Below are positions 1 to 7,870 of a stretch of DNA of 36,200 bases, piece by piece (the stretch's first letter is position 1; each line of letters begins with the position of its first letter). The position numbers and the translations under genes were made by a program. The notes below the pieces were generated by a model. That model saw only the letters and a program-made list of their open reading frames with translations, made no database searches and was not told the DNA's origin. The stretch comes from Chloroflexota bacterium. GTDB taxonomy: Bacteria; Chloroflexota; Limnocylindria; Limnocylindrales; CSP1-4. The stretch lies in the NCBI GenBank assembly GCA_003141455.1, contig PLMA01000045.1, forward strand, positions 1 to 36,200, written 5' to 3'.

Positions 1-363
<363 letters not shown>

Positions 364-366
364 ACC

Positions 367-401
367 TCAGCCTTGCGGCTGACGACCAACCTTGCGGTTG
401 G
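367..401 (-). other. Twin GNRA-tetraloop hairpins in the rRNA leader
   Basis: Directly upstream of the 16S 5' end are two short perfect hairpins, each with a 6-bp stem and a GCAA loop when read on the minus strand: CCAACC-GCAA-GGTTGG (401-386) and TCAGCC-GCAA-GGCTGA (382-367). GCAA is a GNRA tetraloop. Their position between promoter and mature rRNA suggests a role in pre-rRNA folding, processing or antitermination. That role is an inference. Confidence 0.6.
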
Positions 402-455
402 ATTTGTGTCCGAGGGTTGTTCCCGCTCGATCCTTACCGGATTTCCTGCCACTCT

Positions 456-472
456 TCAGTTGTTAAGGTGCC
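456..472 (-). promoter_or_regulatory. boxA-like rRNA antitermination site (tentative)
   Basis: On the minus strand the leader contains GCACCTTAACAACTGAAG. It resembles the E. coli rRNA boxA (TGCTCTTTAACAA) in the CTTTAACAA core with one change. Its place between the promoter and 16S is right for Nus-factor loading. The similarity is short and could be chance. Confidence 0.35.
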
Positions 473-511
473 CGCGCAAAGACGCGCGACCGCGCCAGGC
501 GCAACGCTCCA

Positions 512-540
512 ATGGTGAGGGCGAACCTCATCAGTGTCAA
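512..540 (-). promoter_or_regulatory. Possible second rRNA promoter
   Basis: The minus strand carries a perfect -35 TTGACA (540-535). A 17-nt spacer leads to CACCAT (517-512), only a 3/6 match to the -10 consensus. Its place downstream of a better promoter at 637-609 is like the tandem promoters of many rrn operons. Weak on the -10 side. Confidence 0.35.
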
Positions 541-608
541 GCGAGGAGTCGGGAACGGCCCGCTCGCCGACGGTCTTGACGAACCGCCGGACCAGGGCGC
601 GAGGCGGA

Positions 609-637
609 ATGATACGGGGCCCTGACCTGGGCGTCAA
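609..637 (-). promoter_or_regulatory. rRNA operon promoter, sigma70 type
   Basis: On the minus strand TTGACG (637-632) and TATCAT (614-609) are separated by exactly 17 nt, each a 5/6 match to the consensus. Transcription would start near 602, about 240 nt before the 16S 5' end. This is the best promoter match in the recR-16S gap. Confidence 0.6.
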
Positions 638-778
638 ACGAGGTCGGGAGCAAAGACCCTGGCCGGCTCAGACGACCCACCCACGGGAGTCCGGCGCCGG
701 TCGGCCATGGTCGGGTGAAGCCCTCCGGCGGGCGGATTCGCGGTCCTGACGTGAGCGAGAGGCGACCTGGCCGCGCGG

Positions 779-964
779 CTAGATAGGGCTGCTCTCACCG
801 AGCAGCAGGGCCACGGCCGCGGAGATCCAGCACAGCGCCGCGAGCTCGAACGACGGAGCCGCCCCCACCGGCCCGACGGCGATGAGATACAGGATCGCGG
901 CGACGATGCCGGCGGCGACCAGTTTGGAGAGGCGCAGCAGGATCTCGTTGCGGAGCTCGCTCAT
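779..964 (-). CDS. Small two-helix membrane protein (61 aa) between recR and the rRNA operon
   Basis: This encodes a 61-residue protein of unknown function. A short charged N-terminus (MSELRNEILLRLSK) precedes two hydrophobic segments, at about residues 16-34 and 38-56, so it is probably a helical hairpin in the cytoplasmic membrane. The ATG at 964 follows GAGGT at good spacing, which supports translation. It lies about 90 bp downstream of recR on the same strand, likely at the end of the dnaX-ebfC-recR operon. In B. subtilis the same slot between recR and rrnA holds yaaL and bofA, and BofA is also a small membrane protein. I see no sequence similarity to BofA, so the parallel is positional only. 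Confidence 0.65.
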   Translation of the reverse strand: MSELRNEILLRLSKLVAAGIVAAILYLIAVGPVGAAPSFELAALCWISAAVALLLGESSPI

Positions 965-1052
965 GGGTTACCTCGATTGTGGTCGTGGCTGGAGGCGTCG
1001 CAAACGGTCGGCCGCGGGGTGTGGGCCGGGCAGCAGAGGCCGTAGTCGGTCA

Positions 1053-1670
1053 TCAGATCGCTCGTCTGCCCTGCAGGGAGCGGATGAGCGTTACCTCGTC
1101 TGCGTACTCCAAGTCGCCACCCACCGGGAGGCCGCGGGCGATCCGGGTCACGCTGCCAACGAGCGACGCGAGGCGCTCGGCCAGATACATGGCCGTGGCT
1201 TCCCCCTCAAGGGTCGGGTTGGTGGCGATGACCACTTCCTCGAACCGCTCCCCCGCCAGCTGGGCCTCCTCCGCCCGCTCAAGGAGCTGGCGGATCTTCA
1301 GGCGTTCGGGACCCACTCCATCGATCGGCGAGATGGCGCCGTGCAGCACGTGGTAGAGCCCCTTGAACTCGCCGGTCCGCTCCAGCGCGAGCACGTCCAG
1401 CGGCTCCTCGACGACGCACAGCCGCGATATATCTCGGCCGGGGTCGGAGCAGATGCCACACACGGCTTGCTCGCTGATGTTGAAGCAGCGCTCGCAGAAG
1501 ACGACCTGCTCGCGGACGGCTATCAGCGCCGCCGCGAGGGCCCGCGCTTCCGTCTCGGGAGCGCGCAGGAGGTGGTACGTCAACCGCTGGGCGGTCTTGG
1601 GGCCGATGCCCGGCAGTCGAGAGAGAGATTCGATGAGCCGCGCAACCGGCTCGATGAGGGGTGCGGGCAC
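1053..1670 (-). CDS. recR: Recombination mediator protein RecR
   Basis: RecR acts with RecO (and RecF) to load RecA on gapped DNA during recombinational repair. The 205-residue product has the family's usual length. It shows the N-terminal helix-hairpin-helix region (SRLPGIGPKTAQRL), a four-cysteine zinc finger (CERCFNI...CGIC, residues ~59-74), and a TOPRIM domain beginning LCVVEEPLDVLALE. It ends with the typical TRIARGLPVGGDLEYADEVT segment. The start is a GTG at 1670, nine bases after the ebfC stop, so the two genes are probably translated from one mRNA. The dnaX-ebfC-recR order is widely conserved in bacteria. Confidence 0.97.
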   Translation of the reverse strand: MPAPLIEPVARLIESLSRLPGIGPKTAQRLTYHLLRAPETEARALAAALIAVREQVVFCERCFNISEQAVCGICSDPGRDISRLCVVEEPLDVLALERTGEFKGLYHVLHGAISPIDGVGPERLKIRQLLERAEEAQLAGERFEEVVIATNPTLEGEATAMYLAERLASLVGSVTRIARGLPVGGDLEYADEVTLIRSLQGRRAI

Positions 1671-1679
1671 GGCCGGCGA

Positions 1680-1985
1680 CTACATGCCCGGCAGGCGCAT
1701 GCCGCCGGTGACTGCCGCCATCTTCGCTTCGCCGAGTTCCCTGGCGGACCGCTGGGCTTCGCTGATCGCGGCCACGACGAGATCCTGGAGCATCTCGACG
1801 TCAGCGGGATCGACGGCCGAAGGTTCCACGGTGACGCTGACGATCTCCAGTTTGCCGTTGACGACGGCCTTGACGACGCCTCCTCCGGCCGAGCCTTCGA
1901 CGTGGGCGGCGGCCAGTTCCTCCTGAACCCGGACGATCTCCTGCTGCATCTGCATCGCCATCCGCTGCAGGTTCCCCATGCCCAT
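1680..1985 (-). CDS. ebfC: YbaB/EbfC-family nucleoid-associated protein
   Basis: This is a small DNA-binding protein of the YbaB/EbfC family, almost always found between dnaX and recR. The 101-residue product starts MGMGNLQRMAMQMQQEIVRVQ. It shows the coiled N-terminal helix, the central beta hairpin (VVKAVVNGKLEIVSVTVEP), and the long C-terminal helix ending in the Met/Gly-rich tail (GGMRLPGM) seen in homologues. I chose the ATG at 1985 because GGAGGAGA lies just upstream; the frame stays open further 5', but that part has no family similarity. An alternative ATG is two codons downstream (1979). Confidence 0.95.
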   Translation of the reverse strand: MGMGNLQRMAMQMQQEIVRVQEELAAAHVEGSAGGGVVKAVVNGKLEIVSVTVEPSAVDPADVEMLQDLVVAAISEAQRSARELGEAKMAAVTGGMRLPGM

Positions 1986-2107
1986 GTCGTCTCCTCCTGA
2001 CGCCGCGTGCGCCGGCTGCCTCAGCCGCGTAGACCCAAGTCTGGCCGAAACGGCGGCCGGCTGCACGCCCCGGGTTCGCGCCGGAGGCCCGTTCGTTCGG
2101 CGGGAGC

Positions 2108-3751
2108 CTAGCCCACGTCTCCGACGTCCACGACGTCGTCGCCGTAGATGCGCCGGAACTCGGTCAGGAGGCGGGAGCTGTCCGGATCCGCGGGCAGCGG
2201 CGACACTTCCACGTTCGCGGCGACGCAGCGGACACTCACGGGGATGCCGAGCACGCGGCTGACTCCATCTTCCAGGATGGCACGTCGCCGCTCCGCAACG
2301 TCTTTGAAGAAGCTCTGGGCCTCCGGGAAGCCGAGCGTAACGACCGATCCGTCCACGCTCACGGGGCGGCAGGCCACGATGAGCGGCCTGGTTGGGGGGC
2401 TCTTGCTCACCAGTTCGACGACTTCGGCCCAGCGCTCGAGAAGCAGAGCCAGGGTGGGCCCCGTTCGGGGCCGGTGGGCCTTCGGCGCTCCGGGGATAGC
2501 GGGCTCGGCTTCCTGGGCAGCCGAGGCGGCGGGAGCGGGCGCCGCGGGCTCGGCCGGGGCCTTGCGACCGGCGGTTGGCCTGGCGCTCGGATGCTCGTCG
2601 GCGGCCGGACGACTCAGAGCCACGGGAGGTGGAGAGGCCGCGGGTTGGGCCACCGCGGTTCGGTCGATCGAAACGGGGGGCTGGAGCCGCGAGTGAGGCC
2701 GCGCTTCCGGAGGAGCAAGGAGCTGGAGCTCGAGCTGCAACCGCAGCCCGCCGGGGCCGGGGTGCCTGGGGTCGATCGAGGCGAGGCGCCGGGCTGCGGC
2801 GCCGAGCGCCTCCGGACCCGCGGCGGCCAAACCGACGGGATCCCCACGACCCAAAGAGGCGACCAGGGCGACGCGCAGCCGTTCGATCGCCTGCTCGGCA
2901 AAGGCACCCAGGTCGCGCCCCAGCTCCTCCATCCCATCGAGCAACTCGATGCCCGCGACAGCGTCGCAGCGTACCAGCGCGCCCAGGAAGGCCTCGACCG
3001 TCTCCTCGTCCACCAGGCCGAGAACCTCCCTCACTCGATCGGCGGTAAGGGCTCCGGTGTCTGTCGCCAGCAGCTGATCGAGCATCGACTCGGCGTCTCG
3101 CATGCCTCCCGCGGCCAGGCGCGCGATCAGCTCTATCGCCTGGGGCTCGGCGGTTCGACCGTCCCCCTCGAGGATCGTCCGCAGCTTTCCGGAGATCTCC
3201 GGGACGGTCATGCGCCGGAAGTCGAAGCGCTGCACTCGAGACAGGACGGCCGGCCGGATCCCGTTGCTGTCGGTCGTGCAGAAGATGAATACCACGTGGT
3301 CGGGGGGCTCTTCCAGTGTCTTGAGGAGGACATCCCAGCCCTCCTTGATGCGCTGGACCTCGTCGACGATGAAGACCTTGTACCGGAGATCCGAAGGTGC
3401 GGTGAAGATCCGTGGCAGCAGTTCGCGCATGTCGTCGACGCGGTTGTTAGAGGCGGCGTCCATCTCGCTGACGTCCAGGGCGCGTCCTTCGCGGATGGCC
3501 ACGCACGAGGGGCAAGCGTCACACGGCTCGCCGTCACGCAGGTCGGAGCAGTTGAGTGCCTTGGCCAGGATTCGGGCCAGGGAAGTCTTGCCCGTGCCGC
3601 GCGGCCCCACGAAGAGGTAGGCGTGGAAGGTTCGGCCCGATCGGACGCCGTTGCGCAGGGTTTCGACGACGGCCTGCTGGCCAACGATCTGGCCGAAGGT
3701 CTGGGCGCGCCAGCGGCGGTAGATAGCCTGACGCGGTGCGGTCGAACTCAC
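2108..3751 (-). CDS. dnaX: DNA polymerase III subunits gamma/tau
   Basis: This is the ATPase motor subunit of the replicative clamp loader. The 547-residue product begins at a GTG with the conserved opening YRRWRAQTFGQIVGQ. It has a Walker A (GPRGTGKTS, ~residue 50) and the four-Cys zinc module (C-S-D-L...C-D-A-C-P-S-C). The Walker B is VDEVQRI, where most homologues have VDEVHML. The sensor/SRC segment is AVLSRVQRFDFRR. Residues ~350-440 are a Pro/Ala-rich linker. The C-terminal part resembles the tau region (VTLGFPEAQSFFKDVAERR). I see no clear slippery heptamer for a gamma form. It is first in the dnaX-ebfC-recR operon, with the SRP RNA gene immediately upstream. Confidence 0.97.
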   Translation of the reverse strand: MSSTAPRQAIYRRWRAQTFGQIVGQQAVVETLRNGVRSGRTFHAYLFVGPRGTGKTSLARILAKALNCSDLRDGEPCDACPSCVAIREGRALDVSEMDAASNNRVDDMRELLPRIFTAPSDLRYKVFIVDEVQRIKEGWDVLLKTLEEPPDHVVFIFCTTDSNGIRPAVLSRVQRFDFRRMTVPEISGKLRTILEGDGRTAEPQAIELIARLAAGGMRDAESMLDQLLATDTGALTADRVREVLGLVDEETVEAFLGALVRCDAVAGIELLDGMEELGRDLGAFAEQAIERLRVALVASLGRGDPVGLAAAGPEALGAAARRLASIDPRHPGPGGLRLQLELQLLAPPEARPHSRLQPPVSIDRTAVAQPAASPPPVALSRPAADEHPSARPTAGRKAPAEPAAPAPAASAAQEAEPAIPGAPKAHRPRTGPTLALLLERWAEVVELVSKSPPTRPLIVACRPVSVDGSVVTLGFPEAQSFFKDVAERRRAILEDGVSRVLGIPVSVRCVAANVEVSPLPADPDSSRLLTEFRRIYGDDVVDVGDVG

Positions 3752-3814
3752 GACGCTCCTGGGGGCATTGACGAGGCGAATGGCGCGGCGGCCTCCGTCA
3801 GACGGCCGCGTCTT

Positions 3815-4085
3815 GTAGTGCCGTGCACCCTCCGTCGATCGACCGACCCCGCGCCCACAGTTGGTGGTGGCTCAGACCAGGCCGTTCCGCGGCACCCGAC
3901 AGTCATCGCTTAGTGCTGCTTCCTTCCGGATCTGACACGGTTCGCGAGCCGCCGCTGCGCGGGACCCGGCCCTCAACGTCACCAAGAACGGCGGCCTTCG
4001 AGGACGGAGACCTGGGGAGGGAATTCAGCCCTGCTGGAGCGGATTGCAGGTACAGGGCACCGCTAGTTCCCCGCCTAGCACGGCT
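3815..4085 (-). ncRNA. ffs: Signal recognition particle RNA, large (Alu-containing) bacterial form
   Basis: This is the RNA scaffold of SRP, which binds Ffh for co-translational membrane targeting. Read on the minus strand, the S-domain loop motif TCCGGAAGGAAGCAGC is unmistakable (~3932-3917). It is flanked by helix 8 and helix 5 arms: GGCCGGGTC (3971-3963) pairs with GGCCTGGTC (3883-3875). The RNA extends beyond the 4.5S core. GCCGTGC (4084-4078) can pair with GCACGGC (3826-3820), and the 5' part (GTGCTAGGCGGGGAACTAGC..., GGTGCCCTGTACC) resembles the Alu domain of Gram-positive and Chloroflexota-type large SRP RNAs. The total is about 270 nt. The ends are set by that closing helix and by the promoter. 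It sits just upstream of dnaX, as scr does in Bacillus. Confidence 0.93.
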
Positions 4086-4090
4086 CCGGA

Positions 4091-4099
4091 ATCATAACA
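4091..4099 (-). promoter_or_regulatory. Extended -10 promoter of the SRP RNA gene
   Basis: Minus strand TGTTATGAT (4099-4091) is an extended -10 element: TGn followed by TATGAT, a 5/6 match. No -35 is visible at the usual distance, as expected for this class. The predicted start at about 4084 coincides with the first base of the closing helix of the SRP RNA. Confidence 0.55.
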
Positions 4100-4317
4100 G
4101 CCCCTCGGAGCGACCCCCGGAGCGTGGCCCGCGAACCCGACTTCGAGCCGACCATCAGCCTCTGCACTCACCGCTGCCGGTACCCGGGCTGTCCGGGGCG
4201 ATAACATGATCGGGCCTCCGGCTTCCCGGTTCGGCCGCCGAGCCCGATTGGGGGCAAGCCGCCCGCCGGCGCCCGTGGTTCCATGGGAAGAGGGGGGTAC
4301 GAAGAGCAGGTGCGCAA

Positions 4318-4704
4318 ATGGGCAATATCGCCGGAGCAGGAGGCCCGCAAGAGCAGATCCAGAGGGCAATCACCGCCCATGGTGTGTTCAAGGTCCGTCT
4401 GAGTTTGATCGTGGAAGCGGGCACGGCGGACATGACGGCTGCGGCTGCGGCGGCCGACAACCTCTGTCCCGTGGGACAGTGGCTCTACGAGGGGCTGGGG
4501 CCGTCGGCCAAGGCCGATCCGCACTACGAGAGCGTCAGGGCGTTGCATGCCACGTTCCACCGCGCCGCGGGCGAGGTGATGGCACTCTCGCTCGCCCGGA
4601 AACAGGGCGAAGCGCTGGCCGCAATGGAGACACCGTCGACCTTCAAGCAGGCGTCGGACAAGCTCGTGGCCGCTCTTGTGGCCTGGTCGGAGTCGCTCGG
4701 CTGA
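4318..4704 (+). CDS. Stand-alone CZB (chemoreceptor zinc-binding) domain protein
   Basis: This is a 128-residue soluble protein consisting almost only of a CZB domain. CZB domains usually sit at the C-terminus of chemoreceptors or diguanylate cyclases, where they bind zinc through a His-Cys-His-His set. All four ligands are visible: His21 in AHGVFK, Cys50 in LCPVGQWLYEGLG, and His77 and His81 in RALHATFHRAAGEV. There is no methyl-accepting, GGDEF or membrane segment. It could be a zinc- or redox-sensing partner acting in trans; the partner is unknown. The ATG at 4318 begins the domain. No gene follows on its strand, and the stop codon lies inside the first of three 17-bp tandem repeats. Confidence 0.8.
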   Translation: MGNIAGAGGPQEQIQRAITAHGVFKVRLSLIVEAGTADMTAAAAAADNLCPVGQWLYEGLGPSAKADPHYESVRALHATFHRAAGEVMALSLARKQGEALAAMETPSTFKQASDKLVAALVAWSESLG

Positions 4705-4750
4705 GCCGTCTGGGCGGCTGAGCCGTCTGGGCGGCTGAGCCGTTCTGGGC
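4699..4750 (+). repeat. 17-bp tandem repeat, three copies
   Basis: The unit GGCTGAGCCGTCTGGGC occurs at 4699-4715 and 4716-4732, then once more with a single T insertion (4733-4750). The first copy contains the stop codon of the CZB gene, so the array probably arose by slippage at the gene's 3' end. Each unit can form a small GCCGTCTGGGCGGC-type hairpin. Confidence 0.85.
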
Positions 4751-4863
4751 GCCCGGAAGCGTCCGCTCATCGCACGTGTGCCTGGGCGCTGGCTCGGGCA
4801 GTGCCCCCGGCTCCGTTCGGGGCGACCGGGGCGGCAGGTGGAGGGCGCGGGAGCAGCGAGGGG

Positions 4864-4951
4864 TGGCGGAGAGGGAGGGATTTGAACCCTCGATGGGTTG
4901 CCCCATACCGCATTTCCAGTGCGGCGCCCTAGGCCACTAGGCGACCTCTCC
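4864..4951 (-). tRNA. tRNA-Ser(GGA), CCA encoded
   Basis: On the minus strand an 88-nt tRNA begins GGAGAGG and closes CCTCTCC-G-CCA. It has a long class II variable arm, an anticodon loop CTGGAAA (anticodon GGA, reading UCC/UCU) and a T-loop GGTTCAAATCC. The CCA tail is encoded. It lies about 66 nt downstream of tRNA-Ser(CGA) on the same strand and may be cotranscribed with it. Confidence 0.96.
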
Positions 4952-5017
4952 GCGGCGACTTCCCGCATCGGCGGGTAGGGACGCCGGCGGCCATACCGGC
5001 GGCTCGGAATGCTGGAG

Positions 5018-5103
<86 letters not shown>

Positions 5104-5110
5104 GCGCGAG

Positions 5111-5119
5111 AGGATAACA
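5111..5119 (-). promoter_or_regulatory. Extended -10 promoter before tRNA-Ser(CGA)
   Basis: Minus strand TGTTATCCT (5119-5111) is TGn plus TATCCT. The start site would be about 5104, almost exactly at the tRNA 5' end (5103), so little or no 5' leader would remain. No -35 is seen at 17 nt. The motif is nearly identical to that of the SRP RNA gene. Confidence 0.45.
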
Positions 5120-5237
5120 GAGCGAGACGATCGTCCGGCTTGGCCGGGCTGACCTGCGAACGACCCAGGGGAAACCCAATGCTCGTCCCGACGAAAACCA
5201 GCCCGGGGCCAATCTCTAGCAAGTGCGTGCCGGCCCG

Positions 5238-5717
5238 TCAGCCCAGGGCGTTCACGCCTTCGGGGGCGCGCGTCTGCTCGACGGGAAGAGCTTGAGAGAA
5301 GAGCTCCTCCGCCTCTTCGCAGCGGATCCCGCTCACGATCCTGAGCCTGCGAGCGAGCCGGTCGTCCTGAGCGAGCTGGATCACGCCCCCGGCCGCCCCG
5401 TCGACGCGATTCGGGACGGCGAAGACGAGCGCTTCGACGTCGCTGGCGAGCAGCGCGCCCACGCACATCGGGCACGGCTCGCGAGTGACGAAGATGGTCG
5501 CGTCGGCGAGGCGGGCGCGGCCCATCTTGCGGGTGGCCTCGCGAAGGGCGACCACGACTGCGTGGGCGGTTGGGTCATTGGATTCCTGGACCCGATCGTG
5601 GGCTCGAGCCACCATCGCGTCGTTGACCACGGCTACCGCACCGATAGGCGTCTTGCCCTGATCGAACGCAATCTGCGCCTCTGCCAGGGCCTCGCCCATG
5701 AACAACTCGTAGTTCAT
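5238..5717 (-). CDS. tadA: TadA-family tRNA adenosine deaminase homologue lacking the catalytic Glu
   Basis: TadA normally deaminates A34 of tRNA-Arg(ACG) to inosine. The 159-residue product has the family fold and length: MNYELFMGEALAEAQIAFDQ, then TPIGAVAVVN, DPTAHA, EPCPMCVGAL and SGIRCEEAEELF. The zinc ligands His52, Cys82 and Cys85 are intact. The HAE motif, however, reads HAV: Val54 replaces the proton-shuttling Glu, and the codon GTC is two changes away from GAA or GAG. The usual Asn of the 'AHN' segment is Asp41. The position upstream of SRP RNA-dnaX matches B. subtilis yaaJ (tadA), so it is likely the orthologue rather than a distant paralogue. I chose the ATG at 5717 by homology; the open frame extends 31 codons further 5'. 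It may be a pseudo-enzyme or have a new substrate. Confidence 0.85.
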   Translation of the reverse strand: MNYELFMGEALAEAQIAFDQGKTPIGAVAVVNDAMVARAHDRVQESNDPTAHAVVVALREATRKMGRARLADATIFVTREPCPMCVGALLASDVEALVFAVPNRVDGAAGGVIQLAQDDRLARRLRIVSGIRCEEAEELFSQALPVEQTRAPEGVNALG

Positions 5718-5724
5718 GCCGGGA

Positions 5725-6627
5725 TCATACAGGCCGGCGGTCCGCATCCGCGTCGCCCGTCGCGCCAGTCCGTATGGCGCGGGCCAGGACCGACATGTCC
5801 TCGTCGCCATGGCCTTCGGCCATCAGCTCGTCCTCCAGCGAGGCCGTCAATGCGGCCATCGGAAGCGAGACGCTCAGACCGCGCGCTAGTTCGAGCGCGA
5901 TCCCGAGGTCCTTTCTGTGCAGCGCCAGCCGGAAGCCCAGCGGGTACGCATCGTCGATCATTCGGCCGCTCCGATTGGCCAGCACCCAGCTCTGGGCCGC
6001 CCCTCCCGAGAGCGCCTCGACCAGCCGACGCGCATCCAAACCGGCGCGCATCCCCAGGATGATCCCTTCAGCCACGCCCAGGTAGGCGCCGCTGATGATC
6101 ACCTGATTCACCGCCTTGCCGGCCTGGCCGCTGCCGAGGGGCCCGAGGTGTGTGATCGTCTTGCCCATCACCTCCAAGACGGGCCTGGCCCTGATCACGG
6201 CCGCCTCGTCGCCGCCCGCGAAGATCGTGAGCGTGCCGAGCCGCGCCCCTTCCGAGCCGCCGGACACGGGCGCGTCCACCATGCCCACTCCCCGTTCCGC
6301 GAGCCGCCGCCCGAACTCCCTGGTGGCATCGGGCGAGATCGTGGAGCAGTCGATCACCAGGCTTCCCCGCCCCGCGCCTTCGATGATGCCGCCCGGGCCG
6401 AACAACACCGCCTCGACGTCCGGCGTGTCCGATACGCAGACCACGCTGATCTCGGAGCGAGTCGCGACGGCTGCTGGCGATTCGGCCGCCTGAGCGCCCA
6501 GCTCAAGCAAGGGCCCGGCCCGGCCCGGAGTACGGTTCCAGACCGTCAGCGGTGCCCCGGCCCGAAGTAGATTGGCGGCCATCGAGGCACCCATGGTGCC
6601 CAGGCCAACGAACCCGATGCGCTCCAT
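5725..6627 (-). CDS. 3-hydroxyisobutyrate dehydrogenase / beta-hydroxyacid dehydrogenase family protein
   Basis: This is an NAD(P)-dependent short beta-hydroxyacid dehydrogenase of 300 residues. The start MERIGFVGLGTMGASMAANL carries the GxGxMG dinucleotide motif. The substrate-binding motif DAPVSGGSEGA is present, as is the catalytic-lysine motif GSGQAGKAVNQ. A C-terminal helical domain (FRLALHRKDLGIALELA) follows. Members oxidise or reduce 3-hydroxyisobutyrate, tartronate semialdehyde or related acids, and the substrate cannot be read from sequence. The ATG at 6627 is supported by the Rossmann start. It ends seven bases before the tadA-like start, so the two are probably cotranscribed. Confidence 0.9.
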   Translation of the reverse strand: MERIGFVGLGTMGASMAANLLRAGAPLTVWNRTPGRAGPLLELGAQAAESPAAVATRSEISVVCVSDTPDVEAVLFGPGGIIEGAGRGSLVIDCSTISPDATREFGRRLAERGVGMVDAPVSGGSEGARLGTLTIFAGGDEAAVIRARPVLEVMGKTITHLGPLGSGQAGKAVNQVIISGAYLGVAEGIILGMRAGLDARRLVEALSGGAAQSWVLANRSGRMIDDAYPLGFRLALHRKDLGIALELARGLSVSLPMAALTASLEDELMAEGHGDEDMSVLARAIRTGATGDADADRRPV

Positions 6628-6771
6628 TCCGCTCCTTTGGGACTGCGGCGATCCGGGGCGAGCATACCTTTCGCGCCCGACGGGCGGCGCGTGGCGGAAC
6701 GGCCCAAAAGGACTCATTCGGCGGCGCACATGGCCCTGCCAAATGCACGAGCAGCCCTCACAATACTGATC

Positions 6772-7870
6772 GTGAGGGAGCTGCCCAGAGCCATTGCCAA
6801 GCGCGTTCGCCTGCCTCGCAGGCGGGCGGCCCTGGCCGTGGCGATCCTCGCCGTCGTCGCCGTCGCGACCGCGGCCGCGGTCGTTCCATTGGCGGTCGGC
6901 AGCCGCACGGCCGAAGGGCCAGCGCCCGCTGCCGGCACCACCGGTTTCCTCGGCGCCGGCAACCCTTCCTCGGCGACGACACCGGCATTGTCGTTCGCCC
7001 ACCGGATTCGATCACGCGAGCGGCCAGAGCGCCTCCCCGCAGCCGACGGCGAGCTGGAGCGCGCCGACCGGGACTCCGACGGCAGAGCCATCTCCGAGCG
7101 CCTGCGTACCGGCTCCCTACGTGGCCTGTGACACAACCGCGGCGCCTACGCCCCTGCCTTCGGCCGATCCGGAGGCCACACCGTTCGGGCTGCGCGTGCC
7201 CATCCTCGAGTATCACCGTGTGAAGCCGTTCGACACGGAGACCGGCTACCAGGTGGGCCTCGTCGTGCCGCCGGAAGTGTTTGCGGCCCAGATGGACGCG
7301 CTCTATGCCGCGGGCTGGCAAACGATCACCATGGGCCAACTGGGCGATTACATGCGGTTGGGCATCTCGCCAGCTTCCAAGAGCTTCGTCGTCACGCTGG
7401 ACGACGGGTATGACGACGGCTTCGTCTATGCCTTCCCGATCCTGCATCGAGATGGCTTCGTGGCCACCTTCTTCATGATCGGCTCCCTGATCGACCGGCC
7501 CGGAAGACTGACCGTCGACCAGATGCAGAGGCTGGCGGGCGACGGCGATGAGATCGGCAACCACTCCATGTCGCACGAGGACATGCGCTACATGCCGGCG
7601 GATCGGCTGGTGACCGAAACCTTCGGAGCCTCGGCGCTGATCGCCCGGGCCATCGGCGAGTGGCCCAAGTCGTTTTCGTATCCGGTAGGTTTTACGGGCC
7701 CTGCGGTGATCTCGGCCCTGTCGAAATGCCCGGGCATCGAGACGGCCGTGATCCAGGGCGGCACAAAGCCCCAGACGTGGCCGAACCGCTTCGGGCTGAC
7801 GCGAATCCGCGTCGGCCCGGGGACCAACGCACAAGATCTAGTCGAAAGGATGAACAGGTACCTGCCATGA
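6772..7870 (+). CDS. Membrane-anchored polysaccharide deacetylase (NodB/CE4), with a frame break
   Basis: The C-terminal part (~7180-7870) is a clear NodB-homology domain, which removes acetyl or similar groups from surface polysaccharides. It shows VPILEYHRV, TLDDGYDDGF (motif 1 Asp-Asp) and GNHSMSHEDM (zinc-binding His pair, motif 2). A Ser/Pro/Thr-rich linker precedes it in the same frame from ~7010. A plausible basic N-terminus and membrane anchor (PRRRAALAVAILAVVAVATAA) lies in a different frame, opening at a GTG (6772) and running to ~6990. The span is not a multiple of three, so a one-base shift between ~6985 and 7015 is likely: an assembly indel, or a real frameshift. If the shift is an error, this is a signal-anchored extracytoplasmic enzyme. 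The stop overlaps the next gene's ATG (ATGA). Confidence 0.75.

Noticed and set aside
2474-3913. 479-codon plus-strand frame opposite dnaX
   Set aside because: Antisense to dnaX and part of the SRP RNA; a shadow of high-GC coding sequence.
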